From DASPHG01 sp963748315 (GTDB lineage Bacteria; Actinomycetota; Thermoleophilia; Solirubrobacterales; Thermoleophilaceae), in NCBI GenBank assembly GCA_963748315.1, contig CAVVIK010000006.1, forward strand, positions 1,240,001 through 1,304,000: DNA of 64,000 bases. The letters run 5' to 3'. A program made the position numbers and the translations under genes. Below are positions 16,662 through 26,359 of the stretch, in pieces. A model generated the notes under the pieces. It had not been told where the DNA came from. It saw only the letters and a program-made list of their open reading frames with translations, and ran no database searches. How positions within the stretch are numbered: position 1 is the stretch's first letter; the number at the start of each line of letters is the position of its first letter.

Positions 16662-17350
16662 GTGGCTCTGCTGCGGCGGGCGGGAGAGTGGCTTGTCGAG
16701 CCCGCCGACGACGCGACGCCGGGCGCGACGCTCACGCTCGCCGCGGTTCCACCGCCCAGCTATCCGCTGGTCGGCGTTGTCGGGCTGGCACGCCGATGCG
16801 GAGCCACGACGGTTGCGCGTGCGCTCGCGGCCGAGCTCGCGTCACGCCACGGAGGGAGCGGCCGTGGTCGCATCGCCGGCCCGTCCGGCGGTCGTTCCCC
16901 TGGGCAGCTCGGCGCCCGCGGCGCGGCTTGCGGAGACGCTCGCCCAGCTCGATGCGCGCCGGGCGGCCGGTCGTCTGTGCCTCGCCGCCTGTGCGGATGC
17001 GGAGCTGCTCGGACACGTGACGCGCGAGGTCGCCCCGGCGGTGATGGAGGTCGAGCCGGGCTCCGCCGCCCTCGACGCGGCGCGCGGTGCTCGACCGCAT
17101 CATCCTCGTCGCGTCGCCTGCGCTCGAGCCCGCGCTCGCCGCGGCGGTGGCGGAGACGATCGGTTCCGTTGCCGACGCCCCGGTCATCGCCGTGAACCGC
17201 GCGGCGGATCATGGCCCCTGGCTCGTGCACGCGGACGTCCTGGTGCCGGACTCCCGCGTCGGCGCGCGGCTTGCGCTTGCGGGGCGCGAGCCGCGCGGCT
17301 GGCTGGGGAAGGCCGTCGAGCAATTGGCGGACTTGTGCGCGCACGGCTGA
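16662..17350 (+). pseudogene. TadZ/MinD-like protein in the Tad group (frameshifted)
   Basis: Three frames join into a ~229-residue protein: MALLRRAGEWLVEPADD leading to VGVVGLARRCGATTVARAL, a degenerate ParA/MinD-type P-loop lacking the signature lysines; then, after a shift near 16850, EGAAVVASPARPAVVPLG through LCLAACADAELLGHVTRE; then, after a shift near 17085, VLDRIILVASPALEPALAAA and ADAPVIAVNRAADH. TadZ-like proteins place Tad pili at the cell pole or membrane. The call rests on the P-loop-like segment and on its place between TadE-like genes; moderate confidence. Confidence 0.5.
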
Positions 17351-18657
17351 GCGACGCGTCGGGGCAGGCGCTCGTGCTTGCGCTCGGCCTCGCCAGCGCG
17401 CTGCTCACCGGCGGGCTCGTGCTTGTCGCGCTCGGTGAGGCGGTCGGCGCAAAGGGCCGCGAGCAACGTGCCGCGGACATGGCCGCCGTGTCGGCGGCTG
17501 CCGCGATGCGGCGCGTGTACCCGCGGCTGTTCGAGCCGGCGTTTCTGCCACCGGCTCGGCCCGGGCTTACCGCCGGTGCGCAATCCGCGTCACCTCACAC
17601 GCGCGGCGCTACGTCACGATCGCGCGCGACGCCGCCGTACGCGGCGCGAAACGGAACGGCGCGCGGATCCGGCCCGCCGACGTCGGCTTTCCGAACGGGG
17701 GCTTCGCGCCCACGCGCGTCCGCGTCCGCGTCCGCGAGTCGCACCACGTTCGCGGGCCGGGCGTCGACGACCGCATCGAGGTTGCCGCCACGGCGGTGGC
17801 TGAGCTCGGCACCGGAAGCGGGGGGCGATCTAGCGGCCGGCGGCGGCTACAGCGGGCCGCTCGCCTACCGCCAGGGCAAGCCGATGCGCCCGGACGTCGC
17901 CGAGGCGTTCGACCGGATGGCGGCGGCCGCCGCGGCGGACGGGGTCGGCCTGATCATCACGAGCGCCTTCCGCAGTGACGCCGAACAGGCCCGGCTCTGG
18001 GCGGCGAACCCGGATCCGAAGTGGGTGGCTCCACCCGGGAAATCACTCCACCGTCTGGGCACCGAGCTCGACCTCGGGCCGCCGGCGGCGTATGCCTGGC
18101 TCGCGCACAACGCCGAGCGCTTCGGGTTCGTTCAGCGGTACAGCTGGGAGCCTTGGCACTACGGCTACACGCGCAACGCGGGCAGCCGCTCGGTCGGCTA
18201 CGGGCCGGGAGACGGGGAGCCCGCGATCCCGTCGTTCGTGCCTAAGCAGTTCGCGCCGGCGATCGCGCGCGCCGCACAGCGGTGGAATATCTCCGCCGCG
18301 CTGATCTCCGCGCAGATCTACGCGGAGTCCAACTTCAACCCGTTCGCGCAGTCGCCCGCCGGCGCACAGGGGATCGCGCAGTTCATGCCCGGCACGGCGC
18401 GCTCGTACGGCCTGTCGAACCCGTTCGACGCCGACGCCGCGATCGACGCACAGGCGCACTTGATGCGTGACTTGCTGCGCCGCTTCGGCAGCGTGCCTCT
18501 GGCGCTGGCGGCGTACAACGCCGGCCCGGCCGCCGTGGCCGCGTGCGGATGCGTCCCGCCCTATCCGGAGACGCGCGCATACGTCACGAAGATCCTCGGC
18601 CTGCTCGGCGGGGCGGGAGAGGCGAGCGGAGGGGTCGAGGTACGGCTCGTCGAGTGA
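17335..18657 (+). CDS. TadG-like N terminus fused to M15 (VanY) peptidase and SLT lytic transglycosylase domains (frameshifted)
   Basis: About 440 residues. The N terminus (MRARLSDASGQALVLALGL) and following helix are pseudopilin/TadG-like. A linker in another frame (NGARIRPADVGFPNGG, VRESHHVRGPGVDD) returns to the first frame at a run of six Gs (17820-17825). Next is a D,D-carboxypeptidase VanY/M15 domain: SAFRSDAEQARLW, KSLHRLGTELDLG with zinc His and Asp, WEPWHYGY with the last zinc His. Then an SLT domain: ISAQIYAESNFNP with catalytic Glu, GAQGIAQFMPGTA, LALAAYNAGPAAV. It would trim and cut peptidoglycan outside the membrane, perhaps making room for the pilus. Shifts near 17595 and 17820 look like sequencing errors. 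Confidence 0.7.
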   Translation: MRARLSDASGQALVLALGLASALLTGGLVLVALGEAVGAKGREQRAADMAAVSAAAAMRRVYPRLFEPAFLPPARPGLTAGAQSASPHTRGATSRSRATPPYAARNGTARGSGPPTSAFRTGASRPRASASASASRTTFAGRASTTASRLPPRRWLSSAPEAGGDLAAGGGYSGPLAYRQGKPMRPDVAEAFDRMAAAAAADGVGLIITSAFRSDAEQARLWAANPDPKWVAPPGKSLHRLGTELDLGPPAAYAWLAHNAERFGFVQRYSWEPWHYGYTRNAGSRSVGYGPGDGEPAIPSFVPKQFAPAIARAAQRWNISAALISAQIYAESNFNPFAQSPAGAQGIAQFMPGTARSYGLSNPFDADAAIDAQAHLMRDLLRRFGSVPLALAAYNAGPAAVAACGCVPPYPETRAYVTKILGLLGGAGEASGGVEVRLVE

Positions 18658-18801
18658 CGCCGGTTTACGAACTACCAGCCAAAGAGACCGGCCCGACTCG
18701 TCGACCGCAACGATTCGTCACGCTCAGGCCGTGCCCTCCGGGATGACGAGCCTCACGACCACTCGTCCAGCTCGGCGGGCGCCTCGGAGGAAGGAGGCCC
18801 G

Positions 18802-19129
18802 ATGTACTGCAGTGCATCCCGCAGGCCTACCGCACGGACCCTGGCCGCGGTGGACGAGCTGATGCACCGCATCGACGAGGGCTTCGCGGAGCTGATCTCC
18901 GAGGAGACCGGGTTTGTCGCCTATCAGGTGCTCGACTGCGAGCGACGGCGACGTCGTGACGCTCACGACGTTCCGGGACAGCGAGGGTGCGGAGGACTCG
19001 GTCGCAACGGCTGCCGCGTGGGTACGCGACAACCTCAGCGACGTCGAGATCGAGCGCGTCGACGCGTTCATGGGCGAGGCGAAGGTCAGCCGCGCGGGCG
19101 CTGAGATGCTCGAGCCGGCGCACGCTTAG
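18802..19129 (+). CDS. small dimeric alpha/beta-barrel (ABM-like) protein (one frameshift)
   Basis: About 108 residues. A perfect AAGGAGG (18791-18797) precedes the ATG. The first frame gives VDELMHRIDEGFAELI and EETGFVAYQVLDC; after one lost base near 18940 the second frame gives DGDVVTLTTFRDSEGAED then ATAAAWVRDNL. This pattern of an N-terminal strand, helix, GF.AYQ strand and a T-FRD strand is like antibiotic-biosynthesis-monooxygenase or stress-responsive dimeric barrels. Function unknown. Confidence 0.6.
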
Positions 19130-19214
19130 CCCTACTGCCCTTCGGTGGCGCCGGCCGCTTGTGGATCGGCGCCACTAGGGGTAGCTTTGGATCAACGCTC
19201 TCTCAGGAGGTCCC

Positions 19215-20001
19215 ATGACGGCACGCACGCTCGGCTCGCTCTTCTCGCTCGCCCTCCTCGCCGCTCTTCCCGCCTCGGCGCAGGCCGACGGCCAGGTCGC
19301 CTCGGCGACCGGTGCGAAGCAGGTGAACGGGCAGACGGTCTACGTGGACGTCGTGGTGGCCGTGCCGCGGAGCCAGACCGCGCGCCAGGCCACGGACCAG
19401 GCGCTCGCCGAGCAGGGCGCCCGCCGCGAGAAGCCGCCGTGGGCCGGCGGCCCCGGTGGCCCGGGAGGCGGCGGCGGCGGCGGCGAGGACGAGTTCTTCT
19501 ACACGGGGCTCGAGTGGAGCTCGACCGTGACGCAGCACTACAACCCGGCGGGCCAGCGCCTCAGCAACGCGAAGGCGGCGCTGACCAACACCTACTCCGA
19601 CTGGAGCAACATCCAGGACTCGACGTTCAACATCACGGGCGGCACCGACACGAGCCGCTGCCCGTCGCTCGTCCAGCAGTGCACCGGCCCGCAGGTCACC
19701 GACGGCTTCAACGACGTCGGATGGGCGTCGATAGGCGGCAGCACGCTGGGCGTGACCTGGTTCGTGACCGGCGACCCCGAGGCGGACATGGCGCTGAACA
19801 CGCGCTTCGCGTGGAAGCAGACGTGCAGCTCGTCGGGCGGCAGCGCCATATGACCTGGAGACCGTCTTCCTCCACGAGAACGGCCACGTCGCGGGCCTCG
19901 ATCACACCGACCGGACCGACTCCGTGATGTACCCGAGCTACCAGGCGCCGCGCTGCGCGTTGACCGAGTACGACAAGGCGTCGATGGCGAACCTGTACTA
20001 G
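19215..20001 (+). CDS. secreted matrixin-like metalloprotease (one frameshift)
   Basis: AGGAGG (19205-19210) lies four bases before the ATG. The protein (~261 residues) has a signal peptide (MTARTLGSLFSLALLAALPA), a propeptide-like region and a glycine-rich linker, then a catalytic domain. After a shift near 19848 the second frame reads DLETVFLHENGHVAGLDH, containing the metzincin zinc motif HENGHVAGLDH, and further on SVMYPSY, whose Met matches the Met-turn. It ends ...DKASMANLY. Probably an extracellular peptidase of the M10 type. Confidence 0.75.
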
Positions 20002-20014
20002 CGCCGAATCCGGA

Positions 20015-20020
20015 TAGCCT
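20015..20020 (+). promoter_or_regulatory. -10-like element before maoC-like gene
   Basis: TAGCCT ends seven bases before the ATG at 20028. No Shine-Dalgarno. Same spacing class as the other leaderless candidates. Confidence 0.35.
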
Positions 20021-20027
20021 CCAGGCC

Positions 20028-20501
20028 ATGGCCACGATCACGCAGGTACATGGCGTAGAGGGACTTCGCGAGCTGATCGGCAAGCCGATCGGCCCGAGCG
20101 ACTGGCGCGAGGTCACGCAGGAGATGATCGACGCGTTCGCCGAGATCTCCGGCGACGACCAGTGGATCCACGTCGACGTCGAGCGCGCGAAGACCGAGAG
20201 CCCGTTCGGCACGACGATCGCGCACGGCAACCTGACGCTGTCGATGATCGACGGCTTCCGGAAGTCGCTGATGGAGTCGACCGGCTTCAAGCTGGGCGTC
20301 AACTACGGCTGGAACAAGGTGCGCTTCCCCGCGCCGGTCCCGACCGGCTCGAAGCTGCGCGCGACCGCGGAGATCATGAGCGTCGACGACGTCGGCGGCG
20401 GCTGGGTCCAGGTCGTGACGAAGTTCACCGTCGAGGCCGAGGGCGGCGAGAAGCCCGTGTGCGTCGGCGAGTCGGTCGGCCGGGCACTGCCCGAGGATTA
20501 G
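20028..20501 (+). CDS. MaoC family dehydratase
   Basis: A 157-residue hot-dog-fold (R)-specific enoyl-CoA hydratase-like protein. ISGDDQWIHVDVERA (~41-55) has the catalytic Asp and His of the hydratase-2 motif; FGTTIAHGNLTLSMI (~61-75) and VNYGWNKVRFPAPVPTGS are also typical. It hydrates trans-2-enoyl-CoA to (R)-3-hydroxyacyl-CoA in lipid metabolism. It stands alone, with an apparent leaderless promoter and a double hairpin after the stop. Confidence 0.9.
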   Translation: MATITQVHGVEGLRELIGKPIGPSDWREVTQEMIDAFAEISGDDQWIHVDVERAKTESPFGTTIAHGNLTLSMIDGFRKSLMESTGFKLGVNYGWNKVRFPAPVPTGSKLRATAEIMSVDDVGGGWVQVVTKFTVEAEGGEKPVCVGESVGRALPED

Positions 20502-20504
20502 CGC

Positions 20505-20542
20505 CGCGGGGCATCCCGCGCGCTTGATGCGAAGCTCGCATC
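20505..20542. terminator. two tandem hairpins between convergent genes
   Basis: CGCGGG-GCAT-CCCGCG (20505-20520) and GATGCG-AAGCT-CGCATC (20526-20542) are each perfect six-base stems. They sit between the maoC-like stop and the end of the convergent small membrane gene and could stop transcription from both sides. No T-run. Confidence 0.5.
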
Positions 20543-20569
20543 CGCTCGCGTGACCGCCGGCCCGGCCGG

Positions 20570-20791
20570 CTAGAGCCCCAGCTCGTCCTTCAGCACCTCG
20601 AAGCCGTTCTGGTGGTGGCGGCAGTCGGATGGCGGGTCGTCCCAGGGCGCGACGAACGACCAGCTGTCCACGCGCTTGCCGTCTTCCAGGCACTTGGAGC
20701 GGTACACGAGGAAAAGCGGCGAGACGACGAGCGCCGCAATCACGACGAGGAACAGGATCATCCGCCAGCCGGCACCGAATAGCGTCCGCAT
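20570..20791 (-). CDS. small single-span membrane protein
   Basis: A 73-residue protein not recognised as a family. One membrane helix (MILFLVVIAALVVSPLFLVY, ~11-30) is followed by a ~43-residue region with two Cys (SKCLED, SDCRHH) that could form a disulfide outside. TAGGGT lies six bases before the ATG and overlaps the -10 of the divergent uvrC. Function unknown. Confidence 0.65.
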   Translation of the reverse strand: MRTLFGAGWRMILFLVVIAALVVSPLFLVYRSKCLEDGKRVDSWSFVAPWDDPPSDCRHHQNGFEVLKDELGL

Positions 20792-20797
20792 GACGCG

Positions 20798-20807
20798 ACC
20801 CTATCCT
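20798..20807. promoter_or_regulatory. overlapping divergent -10 elements (small membrane gene / uvrC)
   Basis: ACCCTATCCT contains TATCCT on the plus strand, seven bases before the uvrC GTG, and TAGGGT on the minus strand, six bases before the ATG at 20791. The two hexamers share the central TA, so both start codons would be at or next to the transcription starts. Confidence 0.5.
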
Positions 20808-20814
20808 CGCCTGC

Positions 20815-22687
20815 GTGTCGACGACGACCCTCACCGACCGCGAGGAGCGCATCAAGGAGCAGCGCCGGAGCCTGCCTGACAGCCCCGGCGTCTACCTGTT
20901 CCGGGACAACCGCAAGCGCGTCATCTACGTCGGCAAGGCGAAGTCGATCAAGAAGCGGGTGGCGGGCCACTTCAGCAAGGCGTCGACGTCGCGAACCGAC
21001 ATGGTGGCCTCGATCTCGAACATCGAGTTCGTCGCCACGCAGACGGAGGCCGAGGCCCTGCTCGCGGAGCAGAACTTCATCAAGCAGTACCGGCCGATCT
21101 TCAACGTCCGCCTGCGCGACGACAAGTCGTACCCGTACATCGCGATCTCGCTCGACGAGAAGTTTCCGCGGGCCTACTTCACGCGCGAGAAGCACCGGCG
21201 TGACCGCGCCTACTTCGGGCCGTACTCGAACGCGAAGAAGGTGCGCGAGACGCTCGACCTGCTCGGCAAGGTGTTCCAGCACCGCAGCTGCGACGGCCCC
21301 GAGCCCGGGCGCGCGTCGGGTAGCCCGTGCCTCGACTACTACATCAAGCGCTGCGGCGCCCCCTGCGTCGGGTACGTGTCGGAGGAGGAGTACCGCGAGG
21401 GGATCGAGAAGGTCGTCGACTTCCTCTCCGGCCGCTACCGCCAGATCGAGCGCGACCTCGAGGACGAGATGAAGCGCGCGTCGGCGGCGCAGGAGTTCGA
21501 GACCGCGGCGGCGATTCGCAACAAGCTGAAGGCGGTACACAGCCTGCTCGAGCGCCAGCGGATCTCGAACGAGTCGGTCGGCTCGCTCGACGCGATCGCG
21601 GTCGCGACCGAGGAGACCGACGCGAACGCACAGGTGTTCCAGGTCCGCGACGGCGTGCTGGCCGACCGGCACAGCTTCTACCTCGACAACCAGGCGCGCC
21701 GCGACGAGGCGGAGGTCGCGGAGGAGTTCGTCCTCCAGTACTACGCCACGTCGCCGGCCATCCCGCCGCTCGTCGTGGTCCAGCGCGCGGTGGAGGACGC
21801 CGGGGTCCTGGCCGAGGCGCTCGCCGACCGCCGGGGCGGCCCGGTCGAGGTGCGGCACGCCGAACGCGGCGACAAGCGCCGGATCCTCGAGCTCGCCCAG
21901 CGGAACGCTCGGCTAGCGCTCGACCAGGACCGGCTGCGCTCCGAGCACCGCCGAATCCAGCGAATCGACTCCCTCGAGGGGCTTCAGCGCGAGCTCGGCA
22001 TGCCGCAGATCCCGATGCGGATCGAGTGCTTCGACATCTCGAACCTCGGCGAGACGCACACGGTCGCGTCGATGGTCGTGTTCGAGGGCGGAGCGGCGAA
22101 GAAGTCCGACTACCGCCGGTTCGGGATCCGGGAGGCCGTGCAGGACGACTTCGCCGCGATGAACGAGGTGCTGGGCCGTCGGATGGCGCAGTACGTCGCA
22201 CAGCGTGAGCGATCGCCGCACGAGGCCTCGTTCGACGCGAGCTTCGCGGCGATCCCGGGCCTGATCGTGATCGACGGCGGCAAGGGCCAGCTATCGGCGG
22301 GGCTGAAGGCGCTCGAGCCGTTCCGCGACATGGGGGTGACGGTCGTGAGCCTCGCCAAGCGGATCGAGGAGGTGTTCATCCCGGGCCGAGCGCAGCCGCT
22401 CGTCATGCCCCCGAACAGCCCGGCGCTCCAGCTGCTTACAGCGCGTGCGCGACGAGGCGCACCGGTTTGCGATCGAGTTTCACCGCGGCCGCCGCGACAA
22501 GGCGATGACTCGCTCTGTCCTCGACGACCTGCCCGGCATCGGCCCGGCGCGTAAGCGCCTGATCCTCAAGCACTTCGGCTCGCCCGAGCGCTTCCTGGCG
22601 GCAAGCAGAGAGGAGCTCCAAGCCGTGCCGGGCCTACCCGGCAAGGTCGCGCGCGAGATCCACGCGCAGGTTCACAAGGCGGGCTGA
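20815..22687 (+). CDS. uvrC: excinuclease ABC subunit C (one frameshift)
   Basis: UvrC makes both incisions around bulky DNA lesions in nucleotide excision repair. Domains in order: GIY-YIG nuclease (PGVYLFRDNRKRVIYVGKA, ~22-40), a Cys-containing block GSPCLDYYIKRCGAPCVG (~163-180), UVR motif region (~215), RNase H-like C-terminal nuclease (IECFDISNLGETHTVASM, VIDGGKGQLSAGL) and a final helix-hairpin-helix (LPGIGPARKRLIL, VPGLPGKVAREI). At 22438 CTTACAG carries an extra A: removing it restores LLQRVRDEAHRFA. Repaired length is 623, normal for UvrC. Start is GTG with an immediate -10, no Shine-Dalgarno. Confidence 0.93.
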
Positions 22688-22749
22688 AGCCGTAACACGG
22701 GCCGAAACTTGCGCGCCGACGCGCCCGCTAACGTGGCCGGTGGAAGCGC

Positions 22750-23724
22750 ATGGCCATGTCGACCAGGCCGGATAGGAGCCGTAAGGGCCAGCGAGGGTTC
22801 TCGCGCCTGAGGCGCGGCCGCTCGGCGGATGGCCAGCCCGCCCGGTCGATCGAGGACTTCGTGATCATCACCGGCTTCTCCGGCGCCGGGAAGTCCCAGG
22901 CGATGGCGTGCTTCGAGGACGCGGGCTACTTCTGCGTCGACAACCTGCCGCCGGAGATGATCGGTCAGCTCGCCGACCTGTTCGGCCACGAGGGCAGCAA
23001 GGTCGAGCACGCCGCGGTCGTGTGCGATCCCCGCGGGGGCGAGTACTTCGAGCCGATGCTCGAGGTCCTCGACGGGCTCGAGGCGCGCGGGGTCAAGCAT
23101 CGCCTCCTCTTCCTCGAGGCGTCGGAGCCCGTGCTCATCGACCGCTACAAGGAGACGCGCCGCCGCCATCCGCTCGCCGCGGGGGGCCAGGTCAGCGCCG
23201 GCATCCGCGGGGAGCGGGAGCTGCTCGCGCCGGTGCGTGAGCGCGCCGACATCACGATCGACACGAGCGACCTTTCGGCCTCGCGGCTGCGGAAGGTCGT
23301 CGCGGACAAGATGCTGCCGCGCGCGACCGTCGGGAAGCTGGCCGTGACTGTCATGAGCTACGGCTTCAAGCACGGCACGCCGCGCGACGCCGACCTGAAC
23401 TTCGACGTCCGCTTCCTGCCGAACCCGCACTACGAGTCGGAGCTGCGGCCGCTCACCGGACAGGACGAGGCCGTGCGCGAATACGTCGAGAACTCTGACG
23501 GCCTCAGCGACTTCTACGACCGGCTCTTCCCGCTGCTCGATTACCTCCTGCCGCAGTACGAGAACGAGGGGAAGGCTCACCTCACGATCGGGATCGGGTG
23601 CACGGGTGGCCGCCACCGATCGGTCGTGATCGGCGAACACGTCGCGCGCGTCTACCGCGAGCGCGGCCAGTACCTGGTGGACGTCGTGCATCGCGACATC
23701 GACAAGCCGCCCCGGCGCGCGTGA
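22750..23724 (+). CDS. rapZ: RapZ/YvcJ family RNase adapter / nucleotide-binding protein
   Basis: A 324-residue P-loop protein. Walker A is ITGFSGAGKSQA (~38-49); YFCVDNLPPEM follows. The C-terminal RapZ domain is complete: MSYGFKHGTPRDADLNFDVR, FLPNPHY, LTGQDEAVREYV, and TIGIGCTGGRHRSV. In E. coli RapZ guides RNase E to GlmZ and senses glucosamine-6-phosphate; in Gram-positives YvcJ has nucleotide hydrolase activity, and its role here is inferred. It follows uvrC as in many actinomycetes, but the usual yvcK and whiA neighbours are missing. Confidence 0.93.
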   Translation: MAMSTRPDRSRKGQRGFSRLRRGRSADGQPARSIEDFVIITGFSGAGKSQAMACFEDAGYFCVDNLPPEMIGQLADLFGHEGSKVEHAAVVCDPRGGEYFEPMLEVLDGLEARGVKHRLLFLEASEPVLIDRYKETRRRHPLAAGGQVSAGIRGERELLAPVRERADITIDTSDLSASRLRKVVADKMLPRATVGKLAVTVMSYGFKHGTPRDADLNFDVRFLPNPHYESELRPLTGQDEAVREYVENSDGLSDFYDRLFPLLDYLLPQYENEGKAHLTIGIGCTGGRHRSVVIGEHVARVYRERGQYLVDVVHRDIDKPPRRA

Positions 23725-24080
23725 TCCACCACATCGGCTTCGAGGTGCGGGTACTCGAGCACAGCGCGGCCTTCTATGACGCCGTCTTCCACGCACTCGG
23801 GGGGCGGCGACTGTACGAGAGCGGCGAGGCGATCGGGTGGGGAGTCGATTCGCCGATCTTCTGGATCACGGCACGGGACATCCCGAAGCCGGGTTACGGG
23901 CACGTCGCCCTCCGCGCGAGCGGGCGGCCGGCGGTCAAAGCCGCCTATCAGGGAGGACTGGCGAACGGCGGCTCGGACGACGGCCCGCCGGCCGACCGGC
24001 CCGAATACGGGCCGACGTACTACGCCGCCTATCTGCGCGACCCGGATGGCCTCAAGGTCGAAGTGGTCACCGGAGCGTGA
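23721..24080 (+). CDS. VOC family (glyoxalase-like) protein
   Basis: A 119-residue vicinal-oxygen-chelate protein. MIHHIGFEVRVLEHSAAFYD begins with the family's first metal His, and AYLRDPDGLKVEVVTG carries the C-terminal metal Glu. YGHVALRASG has a third possible ligand. The GTG overlaps the rapZ stop (GTGA), so translation is coupled. It stands where yvcK/whiA would be expected. Reaction unknown. Confidence 0.87.
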   Translation: MIHHIGFEVRVLEHSAAFYDAVFHALGGRRLYESGEAIGWGVDSPIFWITARDIPKPGYGHVALRASGRPAVKAAYQGGLANGGSDDGPPADRPEYGPTYYAAYLRDPDGLKVEVVTGA

Positions 24081-24114
24081 CCGATAGCCTGCTTCGCCTG
24101 ACCCCTCCGCGAAG

Positions 24115-24120
24115 AAAGGA
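24115..24120 (+). promoter_or_regulatory. ribosome binding site of gap
   Basis: AAAGGA lies nine bases before the ATG. One of few clear Shine-Dalgarno sequences in this window, at the head of the glycolytic block. Confidence 0.6.
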
Positions 24121-24129
24121 CCTCTTTAC

Positions 24130-25161
<1,032 letters not shown>

Positions 25162-25165
25162 CCGC

Positions 25166-26359
25166 TTGAGCAGCTTCCGCAAGCGGTCCGTCCGCGACCT
25201 GCCGCTCGAACAAGGCGCTCGCGTGCTGGTACGGGTGGACTTCAACGTGCCGCTGAAGGACGGCGAGGTCGCCGACGACACGCGCATCCAGGCCGCGCTG
25301 CCGACGATCGAGCTGCTGCGCGAGCGCCGCGCGTGCCTAGTCCTGTGCTCGCACCTCGGCCGGCCGAAGGGCCACGACCCGCACACGTCCCTGGCGCCCG
25401 TTTCGCGAAGGCTGGGCGAGCTCCTGGGCGAGCGTGTGTACCAGGCGCCCGAGGTGGTCGGGCCTGAGGTGCGCAGCGGCGTCGAGCGGCTCGACCCCGG
25501 CGAAATCCTCGTCCTGGAGAACACGCGCTGGGAGAGCGGGGAGGCGGCGAACGACCCCGTGCTCGCGGACGACATGGCGGCGCTCGCCGAGGCGTACGTA
25601 AACGACGCGTTCGGGGCGGCGCATCGCGCGCACGCGTCTACCGTCGGCGTGGCCGAGCGCCTGCCGTCGGCGGCCGGGCTCCTGCTCGAGAAGGAGGTCA
25701 CGACGCTCGAGGGGTTGGTCGAGGACCCGGAGCGGCCGCTCGTCGTGGTTCTGGGCGGCGCCAAGGTGAGCGACAAGATCGGCCTGATCGACCGCTTCAT
25801 GGACATCGCCGACGCGCTCCTGATCGGGGGCGCGATGTGCTTCAGCTTCTTCCGCGCGCAGGGGAAGCCGACCGGCGACTCGCTGGTCGAGGAGGAGGGT
25901 GTGGAGCTCGCCCGGCGTGCGCTCGAGCGCGCCGCTGGCGATAGCCGCTGCCGGCTGCTCCTGCCGCTCGACCTCGTGCTCGGCGACCGGTTCGACGAGC
26001 AGGCCGAGCGGCGCGAGCTCGACGGCGTCGACGTGCCGGACGGCTGGATGGGGCTCGACGTCGGGTCCGCCACGGTCGCGGCATACGCGCGCGAGATCGA
26101 GGCGGCAGGTACGGTTTTCTGGAACGGCCCGATGGGGGCGTTCGAGATGGAGCCGTTTGCGGCCGGCACACGAGGCGTGGCCGAGGCGGTGGCAGGATCC
26201 GGGGGAACGACGGTCGTCGGCGGCGGCGACTCGGCGGCGGCCCTGGCGGAGTTCGGACTGGCCCACAAGGTGACCCATCTCTCGACAGGCGGCGGTGCGG
26301 CGCTCGAGTTGCTCGAGGGCAAGGACCTGCCCGGCGTCGAGGCGCTCGAAGATGCCTAG
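25166..26359 (+). CDS. pgk: phosphoglycerate kinase
   Basis: A 397-residue two-domain kinase transferring phosphate from 1,3-bisphosphoglycerate to ADP. Start is a TTG (MSSFRKRSVRDL) four bases after gap. Recognisable blocks: VLVRVDFNVPLKDG (~21-34), LCSHLGRPKG, LENTRWESGE, LGGAKVSDKIGLIDRFM, and the C-terminal GGGDSAAAL nucleotide-binding glycine loop and HLSTGGGAALELLEG. Ends inside tpiA by eight bases. Confidence 0.97.
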   Translation: MSSFRKRSVRDLPLEQGARVLVRVDFNVPLKDGEVADDTRIQAALPTIELLRERRACLVLCSHLGRPKGHDPHTSLAPVSRRLGELLGERVYQAPEVVGPEVRSGVERLDPGEILVLENTRWESGEAANDPVLADDMAALAEAYVNDAFGAAHRAHASTVGVAERLPSAAGLLLEKEVTTLEGLVEDPERPLVVVLGGAKVSDKIGLIDRFMDIADALLIGGAMCFSFFRAQGKPTGDSLVEEEGVELARRALERAAGDSRCRLLLPLDLVLGDRFDEQAERRELDGVDVPDGWMGLDVGSATVAAYAREIEAAGTVFWNGPMGAFEMEPFAAGTRGVAEAVAGSGGTTVVGGGDSAAALAEFGLAHKVTHLSTGGGAALELLEGKDLPGVEALEDA

